Shown: positions 45,616 to 53,313 of the stretch, in pieces
Layout: each line of letters opens with the position of its first letter
Position numbering within the stretch: position 1 is the first letter of the stretch
NCBI RefSeq assembly: GCF_018613755.1
Contig: NZ_JAGGPP010000009.1
Coordinates: forward strand, 62,001 to 126,000
Origin: Arthrobacter sp. ISL-72
Lineage (GTDB): Bacteria; Actinomycetota; Actinomycetes; Actinomycetales; Micrococcaceae
Direction: 5' to 3'
Length of the DNA: 64,000 nt
Notes under the pieces: generated by a model
What the model saw: only the letters and a program-made list of their open reading frames with translations
What the model was told of the DNA's origin: nothing
Databases searched by the model: none
Translations under genes and position numbers: made by a program

Positions 45616-46925
45616 GGCCGCGCCGCCAGCATCCGCTCGAGGGCCACGCGAGCCGGACGGGCCACGTCGTCATCCACGGTGATGCGGTTCAGGGTTTCGC
45701 CGTTGACCAGCGCTTCCAGCACCCAGGCGAGGTAGCCCGGGTGGATCCGGTACATGGTGGAGCACGGGCAGATCACCGGGTCCAGGCAGAAGATGGTGTG
45801 CTGGGGATATTCAGCCGCCAGCCGGTTCACCATGTTGATCTCGGTGCCGATGGCGAACGTGGTGGGTTCCGTGGCAGCGGCAATCGCCTTCTTGATGAAG
45901 TCGGTGGAACCGGCGGAATCGGCGGCGTCCACAACTTCCATGGGGCACTCGGGGTGCACGATCACGTTGACGCCCGGGAAATCGGCGCGGGCCTTCTCGA
46001 TCTGGCCCACGTTGAAGCGCTTGTGCACCGAGCAAAAGCCGTGCCATAGGATCACGCGGGAATCCAGCAGCGTCTGTTCGTCATTGCCGCCGAGGTCCTT
46101 GCGCGGGTTCCACATGGGCATCTGCTCCATGGGAACGCCCATGGCCTTGGCTGTGTTGCGGCCCAGGTGCTGGTCGGGGAAGAACAGCACGCGCTGGCCG
46201 CGCTGGAAGGCCCAATCGAGGACGGTGGCGGCGTTTGAGGAGGTGCAGACGATGCCGCCGTGATCGCCGCAGAAGCCCTTGAGCGCTGCGGAGGAGTTCA
46301 TGTACGTGACGGGGATGACCGGAACGCGGCCGTCGGCGTCGGGCTCGGTGCCGTACAGCTCTTCCAGCTGCTCCCAGCATTCGGTCACCGAATCGATGTC
46401 CGCCATGTCCGCCATCGAGCAGCCGGCGGCGAGGTTCGGGAGAATGACTGCCTGGTCGGGCTTGGACAGGATGTCCGCGGTCTCCGCCATGAAGTGCACG
46501 CCGCAGAAGATGATGGCCTCGGCGTCCGGCCTGGTCAGCGCGGCGTTGGCCAGCTGGAAGGAGTCGCCCACGAAGTCGGCGTACTCAATGACTTCGTCCC
46601 GCTGGTAGAAGTGGCCCAGGATCACGGCCCTGTCTCCCAGGGTCGCCTTGGCGGCACGGATCCGGGCATCCAGTTCGGCGTCGCTGGCCTTCTTGTATTC
46701 CTCCGGCAGCTGACCCTGTCGGGGCGTGGCGGCAGGGGCAACGTCCGCGCTCGAGGCACCGGGGCCGTAGGCGGGAACGCCGGCGAGGGCCTCGGCCAGA
46801 TCGTAGTCCCAGGGTCCGCGGGCCAGCGCCGGGCTGCAGGTCGCGGCGGTGCCTGCCAGGCCGAGCGCCTTCTGTTCGGCCTGTTCGCGAGTGATCAACT
46901 GGATTGCCGTGTTGACGCTGCTCAT
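45612..46925 (-). CDS. nadA: Quinolinate synthase
   Basis: [4Fe-4S] enzyme condensing iminoaspartate with dihydroxyacetone phosphate to quinolinate. Length is 437 residues, the long actinobacterial form with an N-terminal extension of about 80. Cluster cysteines are expected in IIFCGVHFMAE, in the HGFCSVHKRFN/HPECPMEVV region and in DPVICPCSTMYRIHPGYL. VILGHFYQRDEV opens the first domain. The ATG overlaps the nrtR stop by four bases, so nrtR-nadA-nadB-nadC form one overlapping cistron series. Confidence 0.95.
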   Translation of the reverse strand: MSSVNTAIQLITREQAEQKALGLAGTAATCSPALARGPWDYDLAEALAGVPAYGPGASSADVAPAATPRQGQLPEEYKKASDAELDARIRAAKATLGDRAVILGHFYQRDEVIEYADFVGDSFQLANAALTRPDAEAIIFCGVHFMAETADILSKPDQAVILPNLAAGCSMADMADIDSVTECWEQLEELYGTEPDADGRVPVIPVTYMNSSAALKGFCGDHGGIVCTSSNAATVLDWAFQRGQRVLFFPDQHLGRNTAKAMGVPMEQMPMWNPRKDLGGNDEQTLLDSRVILWHGFCSVHKRFNVGQIEKARADFPGVNVIVHPECPMEVVDAADSAGSTDFIKKAIAAATEPTTFAIGTEINMVNRLAAEYPQHTIFCLDPVICPCSTMYRIHPGYLAWVLEALVNGETLNRITVDDDVARPARVALERMLAARP

Positions 46926-47632
46926 GGTGTGCTCCTGTTATCTGGGTCAAGGCCGGGGCGGCCGGTAAAGCGGTAGAGGCGGGGAGGGCGGTGTTTCCCG
47001 CCCTGCAGGTATTCGCCGGTTTCTTCGATTTCCGGCGTGGACTTGAGCTGGCGCCGGAAATTGGCGGGATCCAGCTCACGGTCCAGCACCGCTTCGTAGA
47101 CTTCCCGGACCTGGGCGAGGGTGAAGTACTCCCCCAGCAGGTGGTAGGCCACGGAGCCGTAGGCGAGCTTGTTGCGCAGGCGCCAGAGTGCGTAGTCCAC
47201 GATCGCGTTGTGGTCGAAGGCCAGGTCTCCGAGGCGGTCGGCCCGGAACCATTTGACGTTCTCCGATTCGTCCGCGAGCGCCGCTTCCGTGGGCTGCACC
47301 AGCGCCCAGTAGACGATGGACACCACGCGCTGCGTCGGGGATCGGTGGAGGCCGCCGAAGGCGTAGAGCTGTTCCAGGTATTTGGGTGCCAGCCCGGTGG
47401 TCTCGCGCAGGTTCCGGGACGCTGCGTCCTGAAGGGATTCGGCGTGGGTCAGCGGACCTCCGGGCAGTGCCCAGAGGCCCTTGAAGGGCTCCCGGATTCG
47501 CCGGACCAACGGGATCCACAGGGTGGGACGCCCCGACTTCGCACTCGGCCGCAGCGCGAAGATCACCGTGGAGATGGCCAACGACGGCGGTGCGGACTGC
47601 CGTTCGGCAACGTTTGCAGAGCTTGTGTACAC
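46922..47632 (-). CDS. nrtR: NrtR-type NAD regulator (Nudix domain plus winged helix)
   Basis: 236 residues. The N-terminal Nudix-like domain (about 15-155) has WALPGGPLTHAESLQDAASRNLRETTGL (in part). It is followed by a C-terminal winged-helix part (FTLAQVREVYEAVLDRELDPANFRRQL in part). NrtR proteins are repressors of NAD synthesis that sense ADP-ribose. The Nudix box here is only partly canonical, fitting a sensing rather than catalytic role. It is the first gene of the nad operon, and a 27 bp near-palindrome lies 72 bp upstream. The start codon is a GTG with a weak upstream site, so a slightly different start is possible. Confidence 0.88.
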   Translation of the reverse strand: MYTSSANVAERQSAPPSLAISTVIFALRPSAKSGRPTLWIPLVRRIREPFKGLWALPGGPLTHAESLQDAASRNLRETTGLAPKYLEQLYAFGGLHRSPTQRVVSIVYWALVQPTEAALADESENVKWFRADRLGDLAFDHNAIVDYALWRLRNKLAYGSVAYHLLGEYFTLAQVREVYEAVLDRELDPANFRRQLKSTPEIEETGEYLQGGKHRPPRLYRFTGRPGLDPDNRSTP

Positions 47633-47703
47633 GGCGGTTCACCCCGCTTTCCGCCCCGTGTCAACCGTGGGCGTTGTCCGGCACCCGCAGCAGGCGCTTT
47701 GGC

Positions 47704-47730
47704 TAGTTATAGTCAAACTGACTAGAACTA
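47704..47730 (-). promoter_or_regulatory. Probable NrtR operator
   Basis: A 27 bp near-perfect palindrome with arms TAGTT-N-TAGTCA and TGACTA-N-AACTA around AAC. Only the single N positions fail to pair. It lies immediately downstream of the predicted -10, so a bound repressor would block transcription of nrtR-nadABC. Confidence 0.75.
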
Positions 47731-47758
47731 ATGGTAAGGCCGCCCCGCCCTCTGTCAA
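47731..47758 (-). promoter_or_regulatory. Probable promoter of the nrtR-nadABC operon
   Basis: TTGACA at 47758-47753 and TACCAT at 47736-47731 with a 16-nt spacer. The element directly abuts the palindromic operator. Confidence 0.5.
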
Positions 47759-47769
47759 AATGCTTCAGG

Positions 47770-48240
47770 TCACATTGCGGCGGCAGCTTCCAGCAGCGGG
47801 AGCGTGCGGCCCTGGAAATGCGTGTTCAAGACGATCACGGACGAGGACCTCAGCACGGTCTTCGTGGCGATCATGGCATCCAGGACCCGCTGCAGGTCCG
47901 GGTTGGACCGGGCCGCTATCCGGGCCATCAGGTCAAAGCTGCCGGACACCGTGTGGATCTCTATCAGTTCAGGGATGCGGGACAGTGCTTCGACGACGGC
48001 GTCGTGGCCAAGGTCCTGGTTGATGGTGAACGAACAGAAGGCAACCACCGGATAGCCGAAGTGGGCGGGGTCCGGCTGGGGAACCCACGGGCCGACCACC
48101 CCGGCCGACGCCATCCGGTCCAGCCGGGACTGCACAGTGGCGCGGGCAACTTTTAGCACCCGTGAGGCTTCCAGCACTGAAGCCCGGGGTGAATCGGTAA
48201 AGAACCGGACAATTTTTGCGTCCATGACATCCACGTTCAT
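47770..48240 (-). CDS. Lrp/AsnC-family transcriptional regulator
   Basis: 156 residues. The N-terminal helix-turn-helix is at about 1-60 (LEASRVLKVARATVQSRLDRM). The C-terminal RAM/effector domain (about 75-150) carries the family glycine turn in HTVSGSFDLMARIAA. The start is the ATG at 48240 with AAAGGAAA upstream. An upstream in-frame start would add 22 residues overlapping the operator. It is divergent from an amino acid permease and near a 2-oxoacid dehydrogenase cluster, so it probably senses an amino acid and controls uptake and breakdown. Confidence 0.9.
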   Translation of the reverse strand: MNVDVMDAKIVRFFTDSPRASVLEASRVLKVARATVQSRLDRMASAGVVGPWVPQPDPAHFGYPVVAFCSFTINQDLGHDAVVEALSRIPELIEIHTVSGSFDLMARIAARSNPDLQRVLDAMIATKTVLRSSSVIVLNTHFQGRTLPLLEAAAAM

Positions 48241-48281
48241 CGAATTTCCTTTCAGGCTGTCCGGCCAGGTCGCAAATCGCC

Positions 48282-48300
48282 GAATAATATGACGATATTC
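48282..48300. promoter_or_regulatory. Candidate Lrp operator
   Basis: GAATA-N9-TATTC in the 174 bp between the Lrp gene and the divergent permease gene, 42 bp before the Lrp start. It is an A/T-rich island in a G/C-rich context, as expected of Lrp-type sites. Confidence 0.45.
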
Positions 48301-48414
48301 CTGCAAACTGCCACCATGCTCTCACGGACGGTGCGCGAAGAGGCCCGCCCGGGGCGGTAAATTCAACATGTCCCACGAGGACCTACCACACCGACCACAA
48401 GAAGGTTCGCAAGC

Positions 48415-49800
48415 ATGACAATGAAGTCCATCGCAGAGCGCCCATCCACCACCCTCGGGCACAGCATGAAACCCCGCCAGCTCACCATGATGGGGCTGGG
48501 AAGCGCCATCGGAGCCGGACTGTTCCTCGGTTCGGGGGCGGGCATCCAGGCCGCCGGGCCCGCCGTGCTGATTTCCTACCTCGTGGCCGGCACGCTGATC
48601 ATCCTCGTGATGTGGGCGCTGGGCGAGATGGCCGCGGCGAATCCGACCAGCGGCGCCTTCTCCGTTTATGCAGAAAGGGCGATGGGCAGGACAGCCGGCG
48701 CCACGGTGGGCTGGCTCTGGTGGCTGCAGCTGGTGGTGGTCATTGCCGCTGAAGCCCTCGGCGCGGCCGGACTCCTCTTCACCATCTGGCCGGTGGTTCC
48801 CGTCTGGGCGCTGGCACTGGTGTTTATGGCCCTCTTCACCGCCATCAACCTGGCGGGCGTGAACAACTTCGGCGAATTCGAGTTCTGGTTCGCCATCCTG
48901 AAGGTCGCCGCCATTCTGCTGTTCCTCGGCGTCGGCGCAGCGCTGCTCCTCGGACTCCTGCCGGACGTTGCGAGCCCCGGACTTGGCAACATCACCGGCA
49001 GCTTTGCGCCGGCCGGCCTCGGCGGAATCGCCACTGCACTGTTCGTGGTGATCTTCGCTTTCGGAGGCACGGAGATCGTGAGTGTGGCAGCCGCCGAAAC
49101 CGAGAACCCCCGGCACAGCGTGGGACAGGCCGTGCGCACGGTGCTGTGGCGCATCCTGGTGTTCTACATCGGCTCGGTGTTTGTCATTGCCGCAGTCCTG
49201 CCGTCCACTTCCGAAGCCCTCGCCTCTCCGTTCGCCGGCGTGCTCGACGCCGCACGCATCCCCGGCGCCGGAACGGCCATCACGCTGGTGGCGGTCATTG
49301 CGCTGCTGTCCGCCCTGAACGCCAACCTCTACGGCGCCTCCCGGATGGCCTACTCACTGGCGGAACGCGGCGAAGCTCCCCGGTTCCTCGCCAGGCTCAA
49401 CAAAGCCAGGGTGCCTGTGCTTGCGGTGGGCGTGTCCGTGGCCTTCGGCTTCATTGCTGCCGTGCTGGAGCTGCTCTTTCCGGAACAGATCCTCCCGGCG
49501 CTTTTCCAGCTGGTGGGCTCCACCTGCCTGATGGTCTGGGGCTCCGCCCTGGTCTCACAGCTGATCCTTCGCCACCGAGCCGACCGCGACGGCACCGAGC
49601 TTCCGCTCCGGATGAAGGGCTTCCCGGGCCTGACAATCTTCGGGCTCGTCCTGCTGGGGCTGATCTTCGCCGTCGGATTCAGCAACGCCGAAAGCAGCCG
49701 GCAGCTGGTCAGCACCATTGTCCTGATCGCAGCGATCGCCGCGGCCTGCCGGGTCGCCGCGAAGCTGACCAAGCAGCGGCAGGCCACCCCGCTCGACTAG
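48415..49800 (+). CDS. Amino acid permease, APC superfamily (AAT type)
   Basis: 461 residues with 12 predicted membrane helices. The conserved N-terminal block KPRQLTMMGLGSAIGAGLFLGSG (in part) and the helix 6 region FAFGGTEIVSVAAAETENPRHSVGQAVR (in part) identify the AAT family of amino acid:proton symporters. NANLYGASRMAYSLAERGEAPRFLA (in part) is also typical. Specificity cannot be read. The divergent Lrp regulator and the downstream dehydrogenase cluster favour a branched-chain or similar amino acid that feeds a 2-oxoacid. Confidence 0.9.
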   Translation: MTMKSIAERPSTTLGHSMKPRQLTMMGLGSAIGAGLFLGSGAGIQAAGPAVLISYLVAGTLIILVMWALGEMAAANPTSGAFSVYAERAMGRTAGATVGWLWWLQLVVVIAAEALGAAGLLFTIWPVVPVWALALVFMALFTAINLAGVNNFGEFEFWFAILKVAAILLFLGVGAALLLGLLPDVASPGLGNITGSFAPAGLGGIATALFVVIFAFGGTEIVSVAAAETENPRHSVGQAVRTVLWRILVFYIGSVFVIAAVLPSTSEALASPFAGVLDAARIPGAGTAITLVAVIALLSALNANLYGASRMAYSLAERGEAPRFLARLNKARVPVLAVGVSVAFGFIAAVLELLFPEQILPALFQLVGSTCLMVWGSALVSQLILRHRADRDGTELPLRMKGFPGLTIFGLVLLGLIFAVGFSNAESSRQLVSTIVLIAAIAAACRVAAKLTKQRQATPLD

Positions 49801-49898
49801 CTGTACAAATTGCTAGACGGAAGCTGCCGCGCGGGAACAGTTTTCGACAGTCTGGCCAGCCAATCCTGAGCTGATTGCACAGCCTACGGCAGGTGACT

Positions 49899-50984
49899 AT
49901 GGTCACAGCTATGGATACTTTGCCAACACCGGCCACCGGCAGCGAGGCCGTCCCGCTGTCCGGGCCCGCCGCCCCGCCGCTCACCGACGACGAGCTCCGC
50001 GCGCTGTATTCGCTGATGGTTTCGGTCCGGCACCTGGATACCTCGGCCATCGCGTGGCAGCGCCAGGGACTCATCCCCGGCTATGCCCCGGAGCTCGGCC
50101 AGGAGGCCGCCCAGGTGGGAAGCGGCTTTGCCGTGGACACCTCCCGCGACTTCGTGTTCCCCACCTACCGTGAACTGGGTGTGGCCCGTGCCATGGGGGT
50201 GGATATGGTGGCCTACATGTCCACCCACAAGGCCACGTGGCACGGCGGCCTGTACGATCCGCTGGAATCCCGGCTGGCCCCGATTCAGGCGGTGGTGGGC
50301 GGGTCAGTGCTCCACGCCGTGGGCTGGGCCCATGGCCAGACGCTGACCGGCCCCGCCGACGGCAGGCTCGGCGTGGCCATGGCCTACTTCGGCGACGGCG
50401 CCTCCTCGCAGGGCGACATCCATGAGGCGATGAACTTCGCTGCAGTCATGAAGGCTCCGGTGGTTTTCTTCGTCCAGAACAACGGCTGGGCTATTTCGCT
50501 GCCCACCGAACTCCAGGTGGCAGGCGGTTCGGTGGCCGGCCGCGCAGCCGGCTACGGCATTCCCGCGCTGCGGATTGACGGCAACGACGTCGTCGCCGTG
50601 GTGGACGCGACCCGGCGGGCCTTCGCCCATTGCCGGGCAGGCAACGGGCCCGTCCTCATCGAGGCCATGACCTACCGCCGCGGCCCGCACTCCACGTCCG
50701 ATGATCCGGGCCGGTACCGTTCGCTCAACGAAGAGCGCGACGGCGCCGGGGAGGACCCGCTGGAGCGGTTCCGGCAGCGGCTGCTGGCCGACGGCGTGGC
50801 CGGCGAGGCCTTCTTCGCCGAAGCCCTCGCCGCGGCCAAGGCTGAGGAGGAAGAAATCCGTGCCGGCATCCAGGCCCTCGGGCCCCGGCCCGGCAGCGAA
50901 ATGTTCGATCTGGTCTTCCAGGAAACCACGCCCGCACTGCGGGCCCAGGCAGCCAGCTGGCGCGAGGAGTCCGAACATGTCTGA
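49899..50984 (+). CDS. 2-oxoacid dehydrogenase E1 component, alpha subunit
   Basis: ThDP-dependent decarboxylase subunit, about 361 residues. The ThDP/Mg motif is YFGDGASSQGDIHEAMNFAA with NN at VQNNGWA. The phosphorylation-loop-like RRGPHSTSDDPGRYRS matches the branched-chain 2-oxoacid dehydrogenase type (HSTSDD) better than the pyruvate or acetoin types. A role in valine, leucine and isoleucine breakdown is therefore inferred. The start is uncertain among a GTG at 49893 and ATGs at 49899 and 49911. The stop overlaps the beta-subunit start by eight bases. Confidence 0.9.
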   Translation: MVTAMDTLPTPATGSEAVPLSGPAAPPLTDDELRALYSLMVSVRHLDTSAIAWQRQGLIPGYAPELGQEAAQVGSGFAVDTSRDFVFPTYRELGVARAMGVDMVAYMSTHKATWHGGLYDPLESRLAPIQAVVGGSVLHAVGWAHGQTLTGPADGRLGVAMAYFGDGASSQGDIHEAMNFAAVMKAPVVFFVQNNGWAISLPTELQVAGGSVAGRAAGYGIPALRIDGNDVVAVVDATRRAFAHCRAGNGPVLIEAMTYRRGPHSTSDDPGRYRSLNEERDGAGEDPLERFRQRLLADGVAGEAFFAEALAAAKAEEEEIRAGIQALGPRPGSEMFDLVFQETTPALRAQAASWREESEHV

Positions 50985-52056
50985 CGTCCTTCTTGAAAGC
51001 GAGCCCTCGATGGACAACCGGAGTCCCCGGCATGGAGTTGAACAGCTTTCCATGCAGCAGGCCCTGAACCTTGCCCTGGACGAAGTGCTGGCCGAAAACT
51101 CCAAGGCGCTTATTTTTGGTGAGGACTGCGGGCGGCTGGGCGGCGTTTTCCGCGTTACGGACGGGCTGCGGGCCAAGTACGGCAACGGCCGGGTGTTTGA
51201 CACCCCGCTGGCCGAGTCCGGGATCCTGGGCATGGCCGTGGGCCTGGCGATGGCCGGCTTCCACCCGATCCCGGAGGTCCAGTTCGACGGCTTCGCCTAC
51301 CCGGCGATCAACCAGATCGTTTGCCAGATCGCCCGGATGAACTACCGCAGCCGGGGAATCCTGCCCATGCCGATCACCCTGCGCGTGCCCAGCTTCGGCG
51401 GCATCCGCGCCCCTGAGCACCACGGCGAAAGCCTGGAGGCACTCTTCGCCCACGTCCCCGGCCTCAAGGTGGCGTCGCCGTCGAACCCGCACGAGGCCTA
51501 CCATCTGCTCAAGTACGCGGCCACGCGTCCGGACCCTGTCATCTTCATGGAGCCGAAGTCCCGCTACTGGCAGAAGGGTGAGGTCCACTTCGACTCCGCG
51601 GATGCAACCAGTCCCCCTGACGGCAGTTCCCCCGGCGGCGGCTCCCCCACCGGGGCCAAGGTCATGCGCGAGGGCCGGCACCTGACCCTCGTGGCCTGGG
51701 GCGCCATGGTGGCCCGCTGCCTGCAGGTGGCCGGACTCGCCGCCGAGGACGGAATCGACATTGAGGTCCTGGACCTTCGCTGGCTCAAACCCATCGACGA
51801 AGCAGCATTGGAGGCGTCCGTGCGGAAGACGCGCCGCGCCGTCGTCGTCCACGAAGCGCCGCTGACCTCGGGGCTCGGCGCCGAAGTCGCCCAACTGATC
51901 ACGCGGAGCTGCTTCGACACCCTCAAGGCACCCGTGGAGCGCGTCACCGGCTTCGACGTCCCGTATCCCTCCGGCGACCTCGAAGATGAATACATCCCCA
52001 ACATCGACCGGATCCTCTTTGGCATCCAGCGAGTATTGGAGTACCGCCGTGGCTGA
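50977..52056 (+). CDS. 2-oxoacid dehydrogenase E1 component, beta subunit
   Basis: 359 residues, pairing with the alpha subunit to form the E1 heterotetramer. Marks are ALNLALDEVLAENSKALIFGEDCG, FDTPLAESGILGMAVGLAMAG and PEVQFDGFAYPAINQI (in part). The C-terminal transketolase domain has VLDLRWLKPIDEAALEASVRKTRRAVVVHE (in part). A Gly/Ser/Pro insertion near residue 207-225 is unusual but in a surface position. GAGGAG lies 8 nt before the ATG. Both its ends overlap neighbours by eight bases, so the cluster is translationally linked. Confidence 0.92.
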   Translation: MSDVLLESEPSMDNRSPRHGVEQLSMQQALNLALDEVLAENSKALIFGEDCGRLGGVFRVTDGLRAKYGNGRVFDTPLAESGILGMAVGLAMAGFHPIPEVQFDGFAYPAINQIVCQIARMNYRSRGILPMPITLRVPSFGGIRAPEHHGESLEALFAHVPGLKVASPSNPHEAYHLLKYAATRPDPVIFMEPKSRYWQKGEVHFDSADATSPPDGSSPGGGSPTGAKVMREGRHLTLVAWGAMVARCLQVAGLAAEDGIDIEVLDLRWLKPIDEAALEASVRKTRRAVVVHEAPLTSGLGAEVAQLITRSCFDTLKAPVERVTGFDVPYPSGDLEDEYIPNIDRILFGIQRVLEYRRG

Positions 52057-52378
52057 AATTTCCTTCCCGCTTCCCGATCTCGGCGAGGGCCTGATCGAGG
52101 CGACCGTGCTGGAATGGCTGGTTGCACCCGGCGACCAGGTTGAGCGCAACCAGCCCCTCGTCGAGGTGGAGACCACGAAATCCGCTGTTGAATTGCCGAG
52201 CCCGCAGGCGGGTAAGGTGGTGCGTATCCACGGCGGGCCCGGTGACAAGATCAATGTCGGCGAGCCCCTGATTGTGTTTGAGGTGCCGGACAACACCGCC
52301 GGCATCGTGGGCACGGTCCCGAAGGAAGAGGCACCAAAGCGCCGGGTCCGCCTGAGCGCCGTACTTGATGAGGACTGA
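52049..52378 (+). CDS. Stand-alone lipoyl domain protein (E2 N-terminal domain only)
   Basis: 109 residues beginning VAEISFPLPDLGEGLIEATV. The lipoyl-attachment lysine is K44 in EVETTKSAVELPSP, and the second half gives the mirror-image hammerhead fold. It matches the first lipoyl domain of branched-chain-type E2 proteins. The peripheral-subunit-binding domain and acyltransferase core are missing, and the protein ends after a short basic tail (KRRVRLSAVLDED). It starts at a GTG within the E1-beta stop region. It could serve as a mobile carrier for E1, with an acyltransferase encoded elsewhere or with the following hydrolase. Confidence 0.88.
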   Translation: MAEISFPLPDLGEGLIEATVLEWLVAPGDQVERNQPLVEVETTKSAVELPSPQAGKVVRIHGGPGDKINVGEPLIVFEVPDNTAGIVGTVPKEEAPKRRVRLSAVLDED

Positions 52379-52379
52379 C

Positions 52380-53210
52380 ATGATGAGCGGCAGGCATACC
52401 GGCGAGCAGCACCACCACACAGTGGAGGGTACCGATCCCCAGCTTTACGTGGAGGTGCACGAACCGGAAACCGATGCCGGGCTGAGGCCCGTCCTGCTGC
52501 TCCACGGTTTCTCCTCCTCCACCAAGCTCAACTGGCAGGACACCGGCTGGCTCGCTGCGCTGCTGGAGGCCGGGCGGCGCGTCATCACTGTGGACCTTCC
52601 CGGCCACGGCCGCAGCGGCGCACCGGAAGACATGGACTCCTACAGCCCGAGCAGGATCCGGGCGGACCTGCTGCAGGTGGCGTTCGACGCCGGCGTCCGG
52701 CCCCTGCAGGACGGCGACCCCGGCAGCGGGCTCGACCTGATCGGCTATTCGCTGGGATCCCGGCTTGCCTGGGAATTCGGCGCCACCCAGCCCGAACTGG
52801 TTCACCGGCTGGTGCTCGGGGGCCCCAACATCGCGGATCCGCTGGCGGCCTTCGACCTGGTGGCCGCGCAGCGCTATCTTGCCGACGGCACTCCCATCGC
52901 GGACCAGTCCACCGCCGGCCTGTTGAAGATGGCGCAGGGACTGCCCAGCAACAACATTTTTGCGCTGCTGTCACTCGTGGAAGCAATCAAGGGCGAGCCC
53001 TTCGATCCGGCCGAAGCCGTTCCGCACATGCCGATGCTCCTGGTGGCCGGGGACAAGGACGAACGCGCCGCAACCATGCCCGACCTCGCCGAGCTTGGAG
53101 CACAGTCCGGGGCGCTGGTGGAGCAGCTGCTGATTCCGGGCCGGAACCACAGCAACGTGATCACCAGCAGGGTCTTCAAGCAGGCGGCGGCGGAGTTCCT
53201 GGCCGTCTGA
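52380..53210 (+). CDS. Alpha/beta hydrolase next to the lipoyl protein (AcoC-like partner)
   Basis: About 276 residues. The alpha/beta hydrolase fold has oxyanion motif LLLHGFSSS, nucleophile elbow GYSLGS (Ser near 124), acid in VAGDKDERA and His in PGRNHSNVI. It overlaps the end of the lipoyl gene by a few bases, and GAGGA lies 5 nt before the chosen ATG. In acetoin dehydrogenase E2 (AcoC) of several proteobacteria, a lipoyl domain is fused to a hydrolase of this fold. Here the same two parts appear as separate neighbouring genes. Whether it transfers acyl groups or simply hydrolyses an ester is open. Confidence 0.85.
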   Translation: MMSGRHTGEQHHHTVEGTDPQLYVEVHEPETDAGLRPVLLLHGFSSSTKLNWQDTGWLAALLEAGRRVITVDLPGHGRSGAPEDMDSYSPSRIRADLLQVAFDAGVRPLQDGDPGSGLDLIGYSLGSRLAWEFGATQPELVHRLVLGGPNIADPLAAFDLVAAQRYLADGTPIADQSTAGLLKMAQGLPSNNIFALLSLVEAIKGEPFDPAEAVPHMPMLLVAGDKDERAATMPDLAELGAQSGALVEQLLIPGRNHSNVITSRVFKQAAAEFLAV

Positions 53211-53231
53211 GCTGCGTTCCATCCGGCACAA

Positions 53232-53279
53232 AAGAGCGGCGGGCGGCAGACCTTAACAGGTCTGCCGCCCGCCGCTCTT
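53232..53279. terminator. Perfect 22-bp hairpin between convergent operons
   Basis: The arm starting AAGAGCGGCGGGCGGC (53232-53253) is fully complementary to 53258-53279, with a TAAC loop. A run of pyrimidines follows on the plus side. It serves the hydrolase gene and the convergent transporter gene. Confidence 0.85.
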
Positions 53280-53313
53280 CTTCCCCGGGACACGGATTCC
53301 CGAGGGATACTGC

